Source: JBLHKE01 sp047619485 | GTDB lineage: Bacteria; Verrucomicrobiota; Verrucomicrobiia; Verrucomicrobiales; DEV007 | Length of the DNA stretch: 14,724 nucleotides | Reading direction: 5' to 3' | NCBI GenBank assembly: GCA_047619485.1 | Contig: JBLHKE010000098.1 | Coordinates: 1-14,724, forward strand | Position numbers and translations under genes: made by a program | The notes under the pieces: generated by a model | The model's database searches: none | What the model was told of the DNA's origin: nothing | What the model saw: the letters and a program-made list of their open reading frames with translations, nothing else | Part shown: piece after piece, positions 1 to 7,639 of the stretch | How the letters are laid out: each line of letters begins with the position of its first letter | Numbering within the stretch: position 1 is the stretch's first letter

Positions 1-614
1 ATCAAAGCGATCTTCCACGTTCCACCAGTCTTCGCTGGATGAACGATCAAGTCCTGGTCAGCTGATTTCAGCTTCCCCTTCTTCACGACTTTCCCGCGCG
101 GGTCGATCAGTTCGTATTCCAAGCCCTGATCGCCGATGTCACCAGCAGCGCCAGAGATTTCGCAACGCAGGGTTTTGAGACAGAGGTCGCGCTCGACGTG
201 AAACTGGAACTCCAGGCGACGGTTCTTCTCGCTGTTGATGGAAAAACTCCGTCGTGGCAGGCCTTCCGGCTTCTTGGTTAGCTTCGGCGATACCCGCGAG
301 GTTCCTTTGCCAATGGTTTCGTTGTTGATGCGCTCCATCAATGCCTTCACCGCGATTGCCCCATCCAGATCCGCATCAGAAGCTTCTTCGTTGAGGATCG
401 TGCCGAGGTAGGCGATTACCTGTTTGCGCTTCGTCTCGACGGCGCTCGGTTGCGCTGTTTTCTTGTAGCTCTCGAACTTGGCGGCGACGGACCTGGCCTT
501 GGCTGGGAGATGATCGTCGGCGGCTCCCGCAATCCCGAGCATCATTAAAAGAGTGAGCGCCCCCACAAGGTTGCTTGTGACTCGGTTGGTTCTCGGCTGG
601 TGCTTCTCTCTCAT
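1..614 (-). CDS. Exported protein of unknown function, partial (C-terminus outside window)
   Basis: An open frame runs from ATG at 614-612 to the window edge with no stop; 204 residues are visible. The N-terminus has basic residues (MREKHQPRTNR) followed by a hydrophobic stretch at about residues 16-31 ending GIAGAAD, a Sec signal peptide with cleavage near residue 31-32. A helical Lys/Ala-rich part follows (about 35-100). From about 125 the pattern looks beta-rich: LEFQFHVERDLCLKTLRCEI, then YELIDPRGKVVKKGKL, then GGTWKIAL, which would fit a sandwich-type domain. The start is supported by a clear GAGGAG Shine-Dalgarno at 628-623, 8 nt upstream, one of only three clear ones in the window. I do not recognise the family; export to the periplasm or surface is the only inference. 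Confidence 0.8.
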   Translation of the reverse strand, partial: MREKHQPRTNRVTSNLVGALTLLMMLGIAGAADDHLPAKARSVAAKFESYKKTAQPSAVETKRKQVIAYLGTILNEEASDADLDGAIAVKALMERINNETIGKGTSRVSPKLTKKPEGLPRRSFSINSEKNRRLEFQFHVERDLCLKTLRCEISGAAGDIGDQGLEYELIDPRGKVVKKGKLKSADQDLIVHPAKTGGTWKIAL

Positions 615-1089
615 CGGTTAATCTCCTCACTAAGATTCGTCGATAGCTCGGAGATTCTTACAGGTTCTTTCCAAGATTTCGTTTCTGCTAATATCCGCGC
701 TATCTGCCGCATGAAGTGCAGAGCCTCTCCCGGCCCCAGTTGCATCGTGGGAAAGTTGCTTTACACGCCATTAAGGCGTTCGCTGCCGACGATGCTGATT
801 TCCCCTGCGACCTCATCGATCTGGTGAGCGGCAAAAAGCCGGGTCGCGACCGACGAGGAGAAGACCTACTTCAACTCCGTCGCTTTTTGGCTTACGTCGA
901 TGTCGCGATCGCCCACGCGCGAAAGAGGCAGGCACAGGGCAAGATCTCACGATCTAGGAGGAGATGATCTTCGAGCACTCTAAGATCAATGAGTGGGTGC
1001 GTCTGTAACAAGAAATTGCAGGGCGAAAACGGCGTTATGTGGCTTCGACAATGCTCATTTCTGCCAACCACCGTGGATCTACTACATAA

Positions 1090-1158
1090 CTTCGATCTGC
1101 AATCGAAGCCGTCGTGCTGAGTTTTCCCCTTAAGCACTAGGTTTCGATTGCAAATAAG
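1090..1158. repeat. REP-like palindrome pair, family 2, copy A
   Basis: The left arm at 1090-1108 reads CTTCGATCTGCAATCGAAG, a hairpin with 7-8 bp arms around a 3-nt loop. The right arm at 1141-1158 (GTTTCGATTGCAAATAAG) is its degraded reverse complement. The two therefore face each other in inverted orientation about 32 bp apart. The same arrangement recurs at 14344-14434, so this is a repeat family and not a chance palindrome. Such doublets are typical of REP/BIME elements, which in other bacteria are mobilised by RAYT (Y1-type) transposases. No such gene lies in this window. Confidence 0.75.
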
Positions 1159-1334
1159 TGATGTCCTGCGCGAATGGCCAATATTCGATCTCGGATAATC
1201 ATACATTTGTCCCGGCAATATGAGGTTTATTTGCGTGCTTGGAGGTATTTTTGGGAGGATTGTTTTTACAATTACCTGCTTACAATTGTATCACCTGTGT
1301 CGTCGGTTTGGTCTGGAATCGAAAATACCGGAAA

Positions 1335-1363
1335 TTGACGCATCCCGATTCACCCGCTAAGGT
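1335..1363 (+). promoter_or_regulatory. Candidate sigma70-type promoter for the ABC-F gene
   Basis: TTGACG at 1335-1340 matches the -35 consensus at five of six positions. It is followed after exactly 17 bp by TAAGGT at 1358-1363, a poor -10 with three of six matches. Transcription would start near 1370, leaving a leader of about 30 nt before the ATG at 1399. A further AT-rich candidate (TTTACA, 18 bp, TATCAC) ends near 1300. Promoter consensus in this phylum is uncertain. Confidence 0.3.
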
Positions 1364-1398
1364 GCGCACCGCTCCACCCGTAACCTTTTTTTACCGCC

Positions 1399-3009
1399 AT
1401 GCTCACGATCCGTAATCTCACCAAGTCGATTGGCGGACGCGTCCTCTTCGAAGACGCTTCCATGACCGTCAACTATGGCGAAAAAGTCGTCCTAGTCGGT
1501 CCCAACGGCGCAGGAAAAACGACGCTTTTTTCGGCGATCCTAAAGACCACTGACACCGATTCGGGCACGATCGAGCGCGACGAGTGGACGATGACGGGAT
1601 TCCTCCCACAGGAGAGCGAGCCGATTGGTGACGAAACCATCATCGAGGTCGCGACCGGCCGAGCTGGCGAGCTGGCGAAGCTAGAGAAGGATCTTAAGGC
1701 GCTCGAGGACAAAGGCGATGTCGACGTTCCGGCCTACTATGAGGCGCAGGCGAAATTCGACGCGCTCAACAACCCGGAGCTCGAGGCCAAGGCGAAGTCG
1801 ATGCTGCGCGGACTCGGTTATAAGGAGGGTGATTTCGAGCGCCCGGCGAAAGAGATGTCTGGTGGCTGGATCATGCGAGCCCACCTCGCGAGATTGCTCG
1901 CGATGGAGCCAGACCTGCTGATGCTCGACGAGCCGACCAACCACCTCGATCTCGAATCCCTGCTCTGGTTCCAGACCTACCTGCAGAATTTCAAGGGCGC
2001 GGTCTTCATGATCTCGCACGATCGCGAATTCATGGATGCGGTGGCGCAGAAGACCTACGACATCCACGAGACCAAACTCGTCGAGTACAAGACAGACTAT
2101 AGCGGCTTCGTAAAGCTGCGCTTCGAGCGCTACGAGCAGCTATTCGCGGGCTACAAGAACCAGCAGAGGGAGATCAAGGATCTGCGCAGCTTTTGCAATA
2201 AGTTCCGCTCCGTCTCGTCGAAGGCCTCCCAGGTCGCCTCGAAGGAGAAGCTGATCGAGAAGATCGACGTTATCGAGAAGCCGCGCGCGCCGCGCAAGCC
2301 GTTCCGCTTCAACTTCCCGCAGCCGCCCCGCGGTGGCCAGCGTGCCGTTTTGTTAGACAAGATCGATTTCTCCTACGAAACCCTCGACATCTACAAGGGG
2401 CTCGACCTCACCGTTGAGCGCGGTGAGCGCACCGTGCTCGTCGGCCCGAACGGGGCTGGTAAGTCGACCCTGTTGAAGATCCTCGCCGGCGTTCTCAAGA
2501 TCAAGTCCGGCGAGCGCATCGTTGGTCACAACTCGAAGATCGGTTACTTCAGCCAGCACCGTGGTGACATCCTCGATCCGGAGAAGACGGTTCTGGAGGA
2601 GACGATGAAGAGCGCGGTTCACGCGGAGATCAAAGAGGACGAGGCGCGTGCCGTGCTCGGTTCGTTCTTGTTCCGCAAAGACGACGTCTACAAGAAGACC
2701 AGTGTCCTCTCTGGCGGTGAGAAAAGCCGTCTGAACCTCGTGAAATTTCTGGTCGATCCTCCGAACTTACTCCTCATGGACGAGCCGACGACCCACCTTG
2801 ACATCATGAGCATCGAGGCGCTCATCCTTGCGCTCGACCGCTTTGAGGGAACGCTGGTATTCATCTCCCACGACGTGCACTTTATCCGCAAGATCGCGAA
2901 GAAAGTGCTGCATGTTACCGGCGGTGAGGCACGCCCTTACTACGGAGACTACAACTATTTCTTGGAGAAGTCCGGGGCTGAAGATGCGCGGGCGGCGGTG
3001 AGTGCTTAG
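1399..3009 (+). CDS. ABC-F family ATP-binding protein (ribosome-associated ATPase)
   Basis: The 536-residue protein has two ABC nucleotide-binding domains on one chain and no membrane segments. NBD1: Walker A GPNGAGKTT at 34-42, signature MSGGW at 153-157, Walker B with catalytic Glu LDEPTNHLD at 176-184, H-switch SHDRE from 206. NBD2: GPNGAGKST at 349-357, LSGGE at 437-441, MDEPTTHLD at 460-468 (TT in place of the common TN), H-switch SHD at 490-492. Between them (about 235-310) lies the charged helical linker (KNQQREIKDL, QVASKEKLIEKI) that in ABC-F proteins reaches the P-site tRNA. The protein ends soon after NBD2, without a C-terminal coiled coil. Linker and length suggest the YbiT/YheS-like range, but I cannot assign the subfamily or claim antibiotic resistance. 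Known members act on ribosomes in translation control or rescue. The start is fixed by NBD1 beginning immediately; no Shine-Dalgarno is visible. Confidence 0.95.
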   Translation: MLTIRNLTKSIGGRVLFEDASMTVNYGEKVVLVGPNGAGKTTLFSAILKTTDTDSGTIERDEWTMTGFLPQESEPIGDETIIEVATGRAGELAKLEKDLKALEDKGDVDVPAYYEAQAKFDALNNPELEAKAKSMLRGLGYKEGDFERPAKEMSGGWIMRAHLARLLAMEPDLLMLDEPTNHLDLESLLWFQTYLQNFKGAVFMISHDREFMDAVAQKTYDIHETKLVEYKTDYSGFVKLRFERYEQLFAGYKNQQREIKDLRSFCNKFRSVSSKASQVASKEKLIEKIDVIEKPRAPRKPFRFNFPQPPRGGQRAVLLDKIDFSYETLDIYKGLDLTVERGERTVLVGPNGAGKSTLLKILAGVLKIKSGERIVGHNSKIGYFSQHRGDILDPEKTVLEETMKSAVHAEIKEDEARAVLGSFLFRKDDVYKKTSVLSGGEKSRLNLVKFLVDPPNLLLMDEPTTHLDIMSIEALILALDRFEGTLVFISHDVHFIRKIAKKVLHVTGGEARPYYGDYNYFLEKSGAEDARAAVSA

Positions 3010-3081
3010 GGCTTCAACATTCGGAGCGTCGTTGGAATTACTGGTCATGCGCCGACGGGACAGCTGGCTCCTAGCCCCCCA

Positions 3082-3294
3082 AATGCCTTTAGGGGAAGGC
3101 GCCGCCTCGCAGCGTAGGCTTCAGCCTGCATTGGTGACGGCATTCCCGTTCGCATATGGCCAGTGTTTGCGCCGACGCGCGAGAACGTCTTCGCATTCCG
3201 TTCGGCCAATGGGCATGAGGAAACGGGAGCGTGCTGGCGTTCGCAGGCTAAAGCCTACGCTACGGCGCTTCGAGTTGCTTTCTCCAAAGGCATT
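3082..3294. repeat. Foldback repeat element, family 1, copy 1 (REP-pair/MITE-like)
   Basis: The core 3086-3268 aligns without gaps over 183 bp to 6048-6230, with about 21 mismatches by eye, mostly transitions. It is bounded by inverted palindromes: AGCGTAGGCTTCAGCCTGC at 3111-3129 and GCAGGCTAAAGCCTACGCT at 3243-3261. Inner complementary blocks also exist (CCCGTT 3145-3150 with AACGGG 3222-3227; ATGGCC 3156-3161 with GGCCAAT 3204-3210), so the whole unit can fold as one long hairpin. An outer inverted pair, AATGCCTTT at 3082-3090 and AAAGGCATT at 3286-3294, may mark the true ends. It lies just downstream of the ABC-F stop. No coding potential was seen. It is probably a non-autonomous element moved in trans. 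Confidence 0.85.
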
Positions 3295-3500
3295 GAGGCC
3301 ATAGGCGGGGTCTCCAGAAACTTTAGCTGCCGCCCTCGGAGCTGCACTTCGTGGCTGCTGCAAAATCTCACTTTACTCTCTATCGGCCGCCTTGAGTTGG
3401 TTACCGCAACGAGCCGATGAATCCCATAAACTAGCGCCATTCAGGCGAGTGGTCTCGTGTCGAATTGAGCCTCTCGACGTCTCGCAGGACATGGTGCCGG

Positions 3501-3574
3501 ATTCACCGAATTATGGACGAACCTTCCGTGAGCGGCTGTTCCCCACAAGAACGTTCGGCCAAATTCTGGTGAAT
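3501..3574. other. Long imperfect hairpin between convergent genes
   Basis: The arms 3501-3525 and 3550-3574 are complementary over about 22 base pairs, with two single-base bulges and two mismatches. The core pairs are ATTCACC/GGTGAAT, GAATT/AATTC and CGAAC/GTTCG. The 24-nt spacer can extend the stem further (CTT..GTG with CAC.AAG). No T-run follows on either strand, so it is not a standard intrinsic terminator. It lies between the 3' ends of the ABC-F and hydrolase genes. It could be a bidirectional transcript-end structure, a relic of a foldback element, or a structured RNA. Confidence 0.5.
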
Positions 3575-3626
3575 TCAGCTACGGTGTGTCTGGGTGGCAC
3601 CGATATGGCCTTCACGCTCACTCCCC

Positions 3627-4508
3627 CTACTTCGCTGGAGAATTTTCCGTGATCCCCAAGCGCTGCATCCATTTTTCGAGCAATGCGGGCCACGCTTTGG
3701 AGGATTCTTGGCGACCGAGGCCGGCTCCGTGAACCCCTTCGCGGAAAATATGGAGTTCTGCGGGAACCCTCACTTTGCGGAGAGCCAGGTAGAACAGGAC
3801 GCTGTTCTCGGCTCGGACAACCTTGTCTTCGTCGGTTTGGAAGATGAACGTGGGTGGTGTCCGTTTGGTGACCTGTTTTTCCAGGGACATCTCCTCACGT
3901 AGCTCTTTTGATGCGGGATCGCCGAGTAGGTTGCGGGCGGACCCAGCGTGTCCGACACCGCCCTCGAGCATCGAGATTACCGGGTAGGCCAAGATCATAA
4001 AATCTGGGCGCGAGCTGACTCGCTGCAGTGGATCTTTCGCCTTCTCCTCGGCGTCGACGATTTTCGTTCCCGCCGTAGCTGCCAGGTGCCCACCTGCTGA
4101 AAATCCGATCACGCCGATGCGCTGGGGATCAATTTTGTGCTCGGCTGCATTAGCCCGGACGAACTGCATCGCGCGCTGCACGTCGTGCATCGGGGCAGGG
4201 TGCAGATGGGGTGCCACGCGGTACTTCAAGACGAAGGCTGCGAATCCACGCTCGGCAAACCATTTAGCGATCTCGTGTCCCTCGTAACTCATAACCACGC
4301 TGCCGTAGCCACCGCCGGGACAGACCACGACGGCAGGGCGGAGTTTGTCGCCAGGATGTTCTGGTAGGTGGGCGGACAGGGATGCTTTCTCCGCTCCCGT
4401 GCCTCCTTCACCTGCCGGCCAGAGCTTGATTTCTTCTGGCTCAGCTGCGCCGAGGAGAGCGGTGCAGGCGAGCGATGTGAATGCAGAAAATAGGTACGGA
4501 AGTTTCAT
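3627..4508 (-). CDS. Secreted alpha/beta-hydrolase, BD-FAE/acetyl-xylan-esterase-like
   Basis: The 293-residue protein has a signal peptide (about 1-22, ending LLGAA before EPEE) and an esterase/lipase-type alpha/beta-hydrolase domain. Visible landmarks are the oxyanion-hole loop CPGGGYG at 63-69, nucleophile elbow GFSAGG with Ser137, an acid at Asp226 or Asp228 in QTDEDKVV, and His260 in GVHGAGL. The pattern Y-R-V-A-P at 96-100 and H-D-V-Q-R-A at 108-113 is typical of carboxylesterases of the COG0657/BD-FAE type, many of which remove acetyl or feruloyl groups from plant or algal polysaccharides. The substrate here is inferred, not shown. It starts 29 bp downstream of the WA..DP-repeat gene on the same strand, so the two may be co-transcribed. 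No Shine-Dalgarno is visible; the ATG is preceded by GACCACC. Confidence 0.88.
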   Translation of the reverse strand: MKLPYLFSAFTSLACTALLGAAEPEEIKLWPAGEGGTGAEKASLSAHLPEHPGDKLRPAVVVCPGGGYGSVVMSYEGHEIAKWFAERGFAAFVLKYRVAPHLHPAPMHDVQRAMQFVRANAAEHKIDPQRIGVIGFSAGGHLAATAGTKIVDAEEKAKDPLQRVSSRPDFMILAYPVISMLEGGVGHAGSARNLLGDPASKELREEMSLEKQVTKRTPPTFIFQTDEDKVVRAENSVLFYLALRKVRVPAELHIFREGVHGAGLGRQESSKAWPALLEKWMQRLGITENSPAK

Positions 4509-4537
4509 GGTGGTCAGTTTGAATTGATTGAGAACTA

Positions 4538-5995
4538 CTATTCGGTCGCTTCCATTTCCGGCACAGTAACTTCATCAGTAGCCTCCTCGGTGAAGACCGT
4601 GGTGGTACTCTCGATCATCCCACCGGCGGCAGCCCCGAAGTGAACCCCTAAAGTCGTGTTCGTGTCTACTTCCGGGATCTCCATCGCCTTGATCTCTTCG
4701 ATCTTCTCAGCGGATAGATCTGAACCAGAGAGGGCCGCCTCTGCGCGATCCCGATCCCTGCCAGCCCATTGCATGTAGACGCTCTTCACCGCTCTCTCGC
4801 GGAGTTCCTCGTCCTTTACTGCATTCGCCCACGCCATTGCGCTGTCGGGATCCTTCTGGGCGATACTGTTAGAAAACTGGTGCCGTGCTTGATCCAAATC
4901 AGCGCCCTGATCCTGTTTGGCGAGCCATTCGCCGGCCCCATTCGGATCATTGTATGCCCAGGTTGAAATCGAGCTCGCGTAGGCACTCGAACGTTCATCT
5001 GGCGTCTTCGCTTCGGAGAGCATCAGTTCGCCAGCACGCTGCGGATCTGACCAAGTCAGCGATTGCGCGATCTGTTTCACGACGGTCGACCGTTCACCGT
5101 CTTCAAGGTTGGCAGACCATTCGAGAGCGCCTTCGGGATCGATCATCGCCCACTGGGTCATGACAGCGCTGCGCATCTGACTTTTTTCGGATGGGTCTTC
5201 GATGTCCTCGATCCTGGCCAGGATGGCACCGCGTTTGTCCTCGTTCCAGATGGCTTGTCCTAGTCCCTGGATTGCCATCTGGCGTTCCTGCACGCCCTCG
5301 ATCGACTGCAGGCGATCGAAGGCAAGGTCGACATCCTGGTTGGCCATGCTTGCGATGATCCCCATGAGCGCCATCGATTTCCCGCCGAATATTCCACTGG
5401 TCTGATTGCTATCGTCTTCTTTCTGGTACCAATTCCATGCCGCCTCAGGATCCGATTGTGCCCAGGCGGAGACGACGCTCATGCGCATGCCGGCCATCAT
5501 TGGGTTTTTTGATGCGAAGTGTTCATCGGTGTAGGCGAGGGCGGCCGGTCCGTCGCTTTCTGCCCAGCGAGCGAGCAGCATCATACCAAACATCATTTTC
5601 TGTTGCGGGTCTCGGATTGAGCGATCGACCTCTTCTAGTGCTGCGACGAGCTGGTCGTCATCTAAGCCATCCAACATGCTAAGGGCGCGCATCATGCCGC
5701 TGGTGTTCATCATCCCTCCCTGCATTTTGGCTCGTGCCTTCGCGATGATCGATTTGACGCTCGGTTTCTTCGTCGATCCAGTGGCGCCGTCTTCCGCGCC
5801 ATGGTTTCGATCGGCGCCATCGCCGAGACCGGATAGGGATCCATTGCCGCCAGAGCCGTTGCCCGACGTTCTGCCGCTGGCGAGTTGTGCGCTATTGGCT
5901 TGCCGCTCGCCAGTGCTCTTTCCTAGCAGGTAAGCACCAATGATTGCGACCAGAAAGAGGACCGCGATCGTTCCTCGCAGAGCGTTCGGTTTCAT
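4538..5995 (-). CDS. Membrane-anchored protein with nine WA..DP helical repeats
   Basis: The 485-residue protein has an N-terminal hydrophobic helix (about 8-24, signal anchor), a low-complexity Gly/Ser linker (about 38-75), then a helical repeat region. The repeat motif is xxWAxxDPxxAxxW. Its anchor Trp, or the equivalent residue, falls at 144, 178, 217 (Met), 250, 282, 315, 346, 378 (Ile) and 410, a period of 31-39 and mostly 32-33 residues. Each unit looks like two short helices, so the region should form a solenoid of TPR/HEAT type, probably a protein-binding scaffold outside the cytoplasmic membrane. From memory, proteins with this WA..DP pattern are frequent and mostly uncharacterised in Verrucomicrobia. 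A Met-rich stretch (91-110) precedes the repeats, and an acidic Thr/Glu tail ends the chain. The hydrolase gene follows after 29 bp. There is no Shine-Dalgarno (TTCCACC before ATG). Confidence 0.85.
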   Translation of the reverse strand: MKPNALRGTIAVLFLVAIIGAYLLGKSTGERQANSAQLASGRTSGNGSGGNGSLSGLGDGADRNHGAEDGATGSTKKPSVKSIIAKARAKMQGGMMNTSGMMRALSMLDGLDDDQLVAALEEVDRSIRDPQQKMMFGMMLLARWAESDGPAALAYTDEHFASKNPMMAGMRMSVVSAWAQSDPEAAWNWYQKEDDSNQTSGIFGGKSMALMGIIASMANQDVDLAFDRLQSIEGVQERQMAIQGLGQAIWNEDKRGAILARIEDIEDPSEKSQMRSAVMTQWAMIDPEGALEWSANLEDGERSTVVKQIAQSLTWSDPQRAGELMLSEAKTPDERSSAYASSISTWAYNDPNGAGEWLAKQDQGADLDQARHQFSNSIAQKDPDSAMAWANAVKDEELRERAVKSVYMQWAGRDRDRAEAALSGSDLSAEKIEEIKAMEIPEVDTNTTLGVHFGAAAGGMIESTTTVFTEEATDEVTVPEMEATE

Positions 5996-6047
5996 GGTGG
6001 AACTTCACGAATTGAGGAAGGTTTGTCAATGGGGCGATCCACCAACA

Positions 6048-6230
6048 CCTTTAGGGGAAGGAGCAGCCTCGTAGGGTAGGCTTCAGCCTGTGTTGGTGAC
6101 GGCATTCTCGTTTGCATCTGGCCAGTGTCTGCGCCGACACGTGAGAGCGTCTTCGGGTTCCGTCCGGCCACTGGCCATGAGAAAACAGGAGGGTGCTGGC
6201 GTTCGCAGGCTAAAGCCTACGCTACGGCGC
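6048..6230. repeat. Foldback repeat element, family 1, copy 2
   Basis: This is the second copy of the 183-bp unit at 3086-3268, aligned without indels and about 88% identical. The terminal palindromes are at 6073-6090 (AGGGTAGGCTTCAGCCTG) and 6205-6223 (GCAGGCTAAAGCCTACGCT); the right one is identical between the copies while the left has drifted. The flank motif CCTTTAGGGGAAGG at its left edge recurs in direct orientation at 6257-6270 (one G fewer) to the right, whereas copy 1 has an inverted version of part of it. The element fills the gap between the 5' end of the WA..DP-repeat gene and the 3' end of recA. Confidence 0.85.
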
Positions 6231-6322
6231 GTTCCGTAATTGCATTGGGGCTAGTGCCTTTAGGGAAGGAGATGCCCTTGGATGAGACGGGTCAGACGTG
6301 ACGTTGAGTTGCTTGGAAGCCG

Positions 6323-7519
6323 CTACTTCTTCTTTTTCTCTTTTGGTGCGTTGAGAACCGCTAGCACAGCGACCTCGACTTCTGCGTAGAGTTTCTCGTC
6401 GGCCTTGAGGGCGTCCTTGGCGGCGTCGCGACCCTGGGCAAGTTGCTCGCCGTTGTAGGAGAACCAGGAGCCGCGCTTCTGCACGATGTCGTTTTCGAGC
6501 GCGAGGTCGAGCAGGGAGCCGACGGCGGAGATGCCCTCGTTGTACATGATATCGAACTCGGCCTCGGTGAACGGCGGGGCGACTTTGTTTTTGACCAGCT
6601 TGAGCTTGGTGCGGTTGCCCGTGACAACGCCATCGGTGCCCTTGATAGCGCCGATGCGGCGAATGTCGACGCGGACGGATGAGTAGAACTTCAGTGCACG
6701 GCCACCTGGGGTGGTCTCTGGGTTGCCGAACATCACGCCGATTTTCTCACGGATCTGGTTGGTGAAGATCACGCAGGTGCGGGCTTTTGAGATCAGTGCG
6801 GTGAGTTTTCTCAGCGCGGCGCTCATCAGGCGCGCTTGGGCGCCGACGGTGGTATCGCCGATCTCGCCTTCGAGTTCCTGTCTGGTGACGAGGGCGGCGA
6901 CGGAGTCGAGCACAATGATGTCGAGCGCGTTCGAACGCACGAGGGTCTCGACGATGCGCAACGCTTCTTCACCGGAGCTCGGTTGCGAGACGAGCAAGTC
7001 CTCGACGTTGACACCGAGTTTTCGGGAATACTCTGGGTCGAGGGCGTGCTCGACGTCGACGAAGGCGGCGAGGCCGCCATTTTTTTGCGCCTGGGCGATG
7101 GCGGTTAGGGTGAGGGTCGTCTTACCGGAAGATTCCGGGCCGTAGACCTCGATGATGCGACCGCGCGGGAAGCCTCCAACTCCAAGGGCGCGGTCGATGA
7201 GCAGGTTGCCGGTGGGTATGACATCGACATCGACTCTGTGTTCATCACCCATGCGGATGATCGCGCTCTCGCCGTAATCTTTCTGGATCTGCTGGATCGC
7301 GAGATCTAGGTTCTTGGCTCGTGCTGCGGAAAATTTTGCAGCGGCTTTCTCCTCGGCCGTCGGGGCGGCGGCTTTCTTGGGCTTCGGCTCTGTGGCGGCT
7401 TTGTCTGCCGGGGCTGCCTTGTCTGCCTTGTCTGCCTTGTCTGCCGGGGCGGTATTGCTAGTTGGAGCGGTTGCGTTGCTGGTGGAGGTCGTTGGGGTGT
7501 CGTCGGTCTTGGTTGCCAT
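6323..7519 (-). CDS. recA: RecA recombinase with long N-terminal extension and no acidic C-tail
   Basis: RecA forms ATP-dependent filaments on single-stranded DNA, performs strand exchange and stimulates LexA self-cleavage. This 398-residue copy has Walker A GPESSGKTT at 127-135, catalytic Glu157 (VDVEHALDP), Walker B IIVLDS at 201-206, loop L1 around EGEIGDTTVGAQA (217-229) and L2 around NQIREKIGVMFGNPETTPGG (254-273). Lys133 corresponds to Lys72 of E. coli RecA, so there is an extra head of about 60 residues rich in Ala/Lys/Asp/Thr, including ADKADKADKAA. The C-terminus ends in basic KEKKKK where E. coli RecA has an acidic regulatory tail. The ATG at 7519 has no clear Shine-Dalgarno; no Met lies between it and the core, but a GTG/TTG start was not excluded. 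A LexA-type operator lies 119 bp upstream. Confidence 0.97.
   Translation of the reverse strand: MATKTDDTPTTSTSNATAPTSNTAPADKADKADKAAPADKAATEPKPKKAAAPTAEEKAAAKFSAARAKNLDLAIQQIQKDYGESAIIRMGDEHRVDVDVIPTGNLLIDRALGVGGFPRGRIIEVYGPESSGKTTLTLTAIAQAQKNGGLAAFVDVEHALDPEYSRKLGVNVEDLLVSQPSSGEEALRIVETLVRSNALDIIVLDSVAALVTRQELEGEIGDTTVGAQARLMSAALRKLTALISKARTCVIFTNQIREKIGVMFGNPETTPGGRALKFYSSVRVDIRRIGAIKGTDGVVTGNRTKLKLVKNKVAPPFTEAEFDIMYNEGISAVGSLLDLALENDIVQKRGSWFSYNGEQLAQGRDAAKDALKADEKLYAEVEVAVLAVLNAPKEKKKK
7401..7445 (-). repeat. 9-bp tandem repeat inside the recA N-terminal extension
   Basis: GCCTTGTCT occurs three times in perfect tandem (7416-7424, 7425-7433, 7434-7442), followed by GCC, with a further TTGTCTGCC at 7401-7409. 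On the coding strand each unit adds three residues (Asp-Lys-Ala) in frame. Slippage here would change the length of the RecA head without a frameshift. Confidence 0.8.
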
Positions 7520-7610
7520 GATATTTTGTTTTTTAGGTAGTCTGTTTTAGTTTTAGGTCGTTCAGTCGTCGTTTTGTGTCTCCGAATTGTGGGGCTTTGC
7601 CCACCGGTAA

Positions 7611-7639
7611 TTACAAACTGTTCGCTTCGTGGGTATACT
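7611..7639 (+). promoter_or_regulatory. Candidate promoter directed away from recA
   Basis: TATACT at 7634-7639 matches the -10 consensus at five of six positions. Exactly 17 bp upstream is TTACAA at 7611-7616, a weak -35 with three of six matches. It points to the plus strand, opposite to recA, with a predicted start near 7646. The LexA-type site at 7638-7653 overlaps its -10 and start. Confidence 0.35.

Larger units (their letters stand above)
615..1398. other. 784-bp gap without a firm gene
   Basis: No convincing gene was found between the left exported protein and the ABC-F gene; the two are transcribed divergently. The best open stretch is plus strand 716-967 (GTG start, 83 residues, middle part rich in Asp/Arg with a helical look: LLQLRRFLAYVDVAIAHARK). 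It has no ribosome binding site and no recognisable domain, so it may be a gene remnant or chance. An AGGAGGAG at about 956-963 is followed directly by ATG, too close to act as its Shine-Dalgarno, and opens only a 14-codon frame. The gap also holds a REP-like pair (1090-1158) and a candidate promoter (1335-1363). Confidence 0.5.

Noticed and set aside
892..1218. 108-codon minus-strand open frame
   Set aside because: Crosses the REP pair at 1090-1158, has no ribosome site and a Cys/His/Arg-rich composition unlike a real protein.
1399..3009. ABC-F protein as an antibiotic-resistance factor
   Set aside because: The linker lacks anything that specifically marks the resistance subfamilies; housekeeping ABC-F types are more common and fit the length.
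3002..3440. Several overlapping short frames on both strands
   Set aside because: All fall in or across the foldback repeat; open frames there reflect the repeat's base composition.
3082..6230. A composite transposon bounded by the two 183-bp repeats
   Set aside because: The interval carries no transposase, and the two units are separate foldback elements in the same orientation, each with its own ends; shared family membership explains them better.
6711..7145. 144-codon open frame on the plus strand
   Set aside because: Antisense to the conserved core of recA; Ser/Arg-rich translation typical of a shadow frame.
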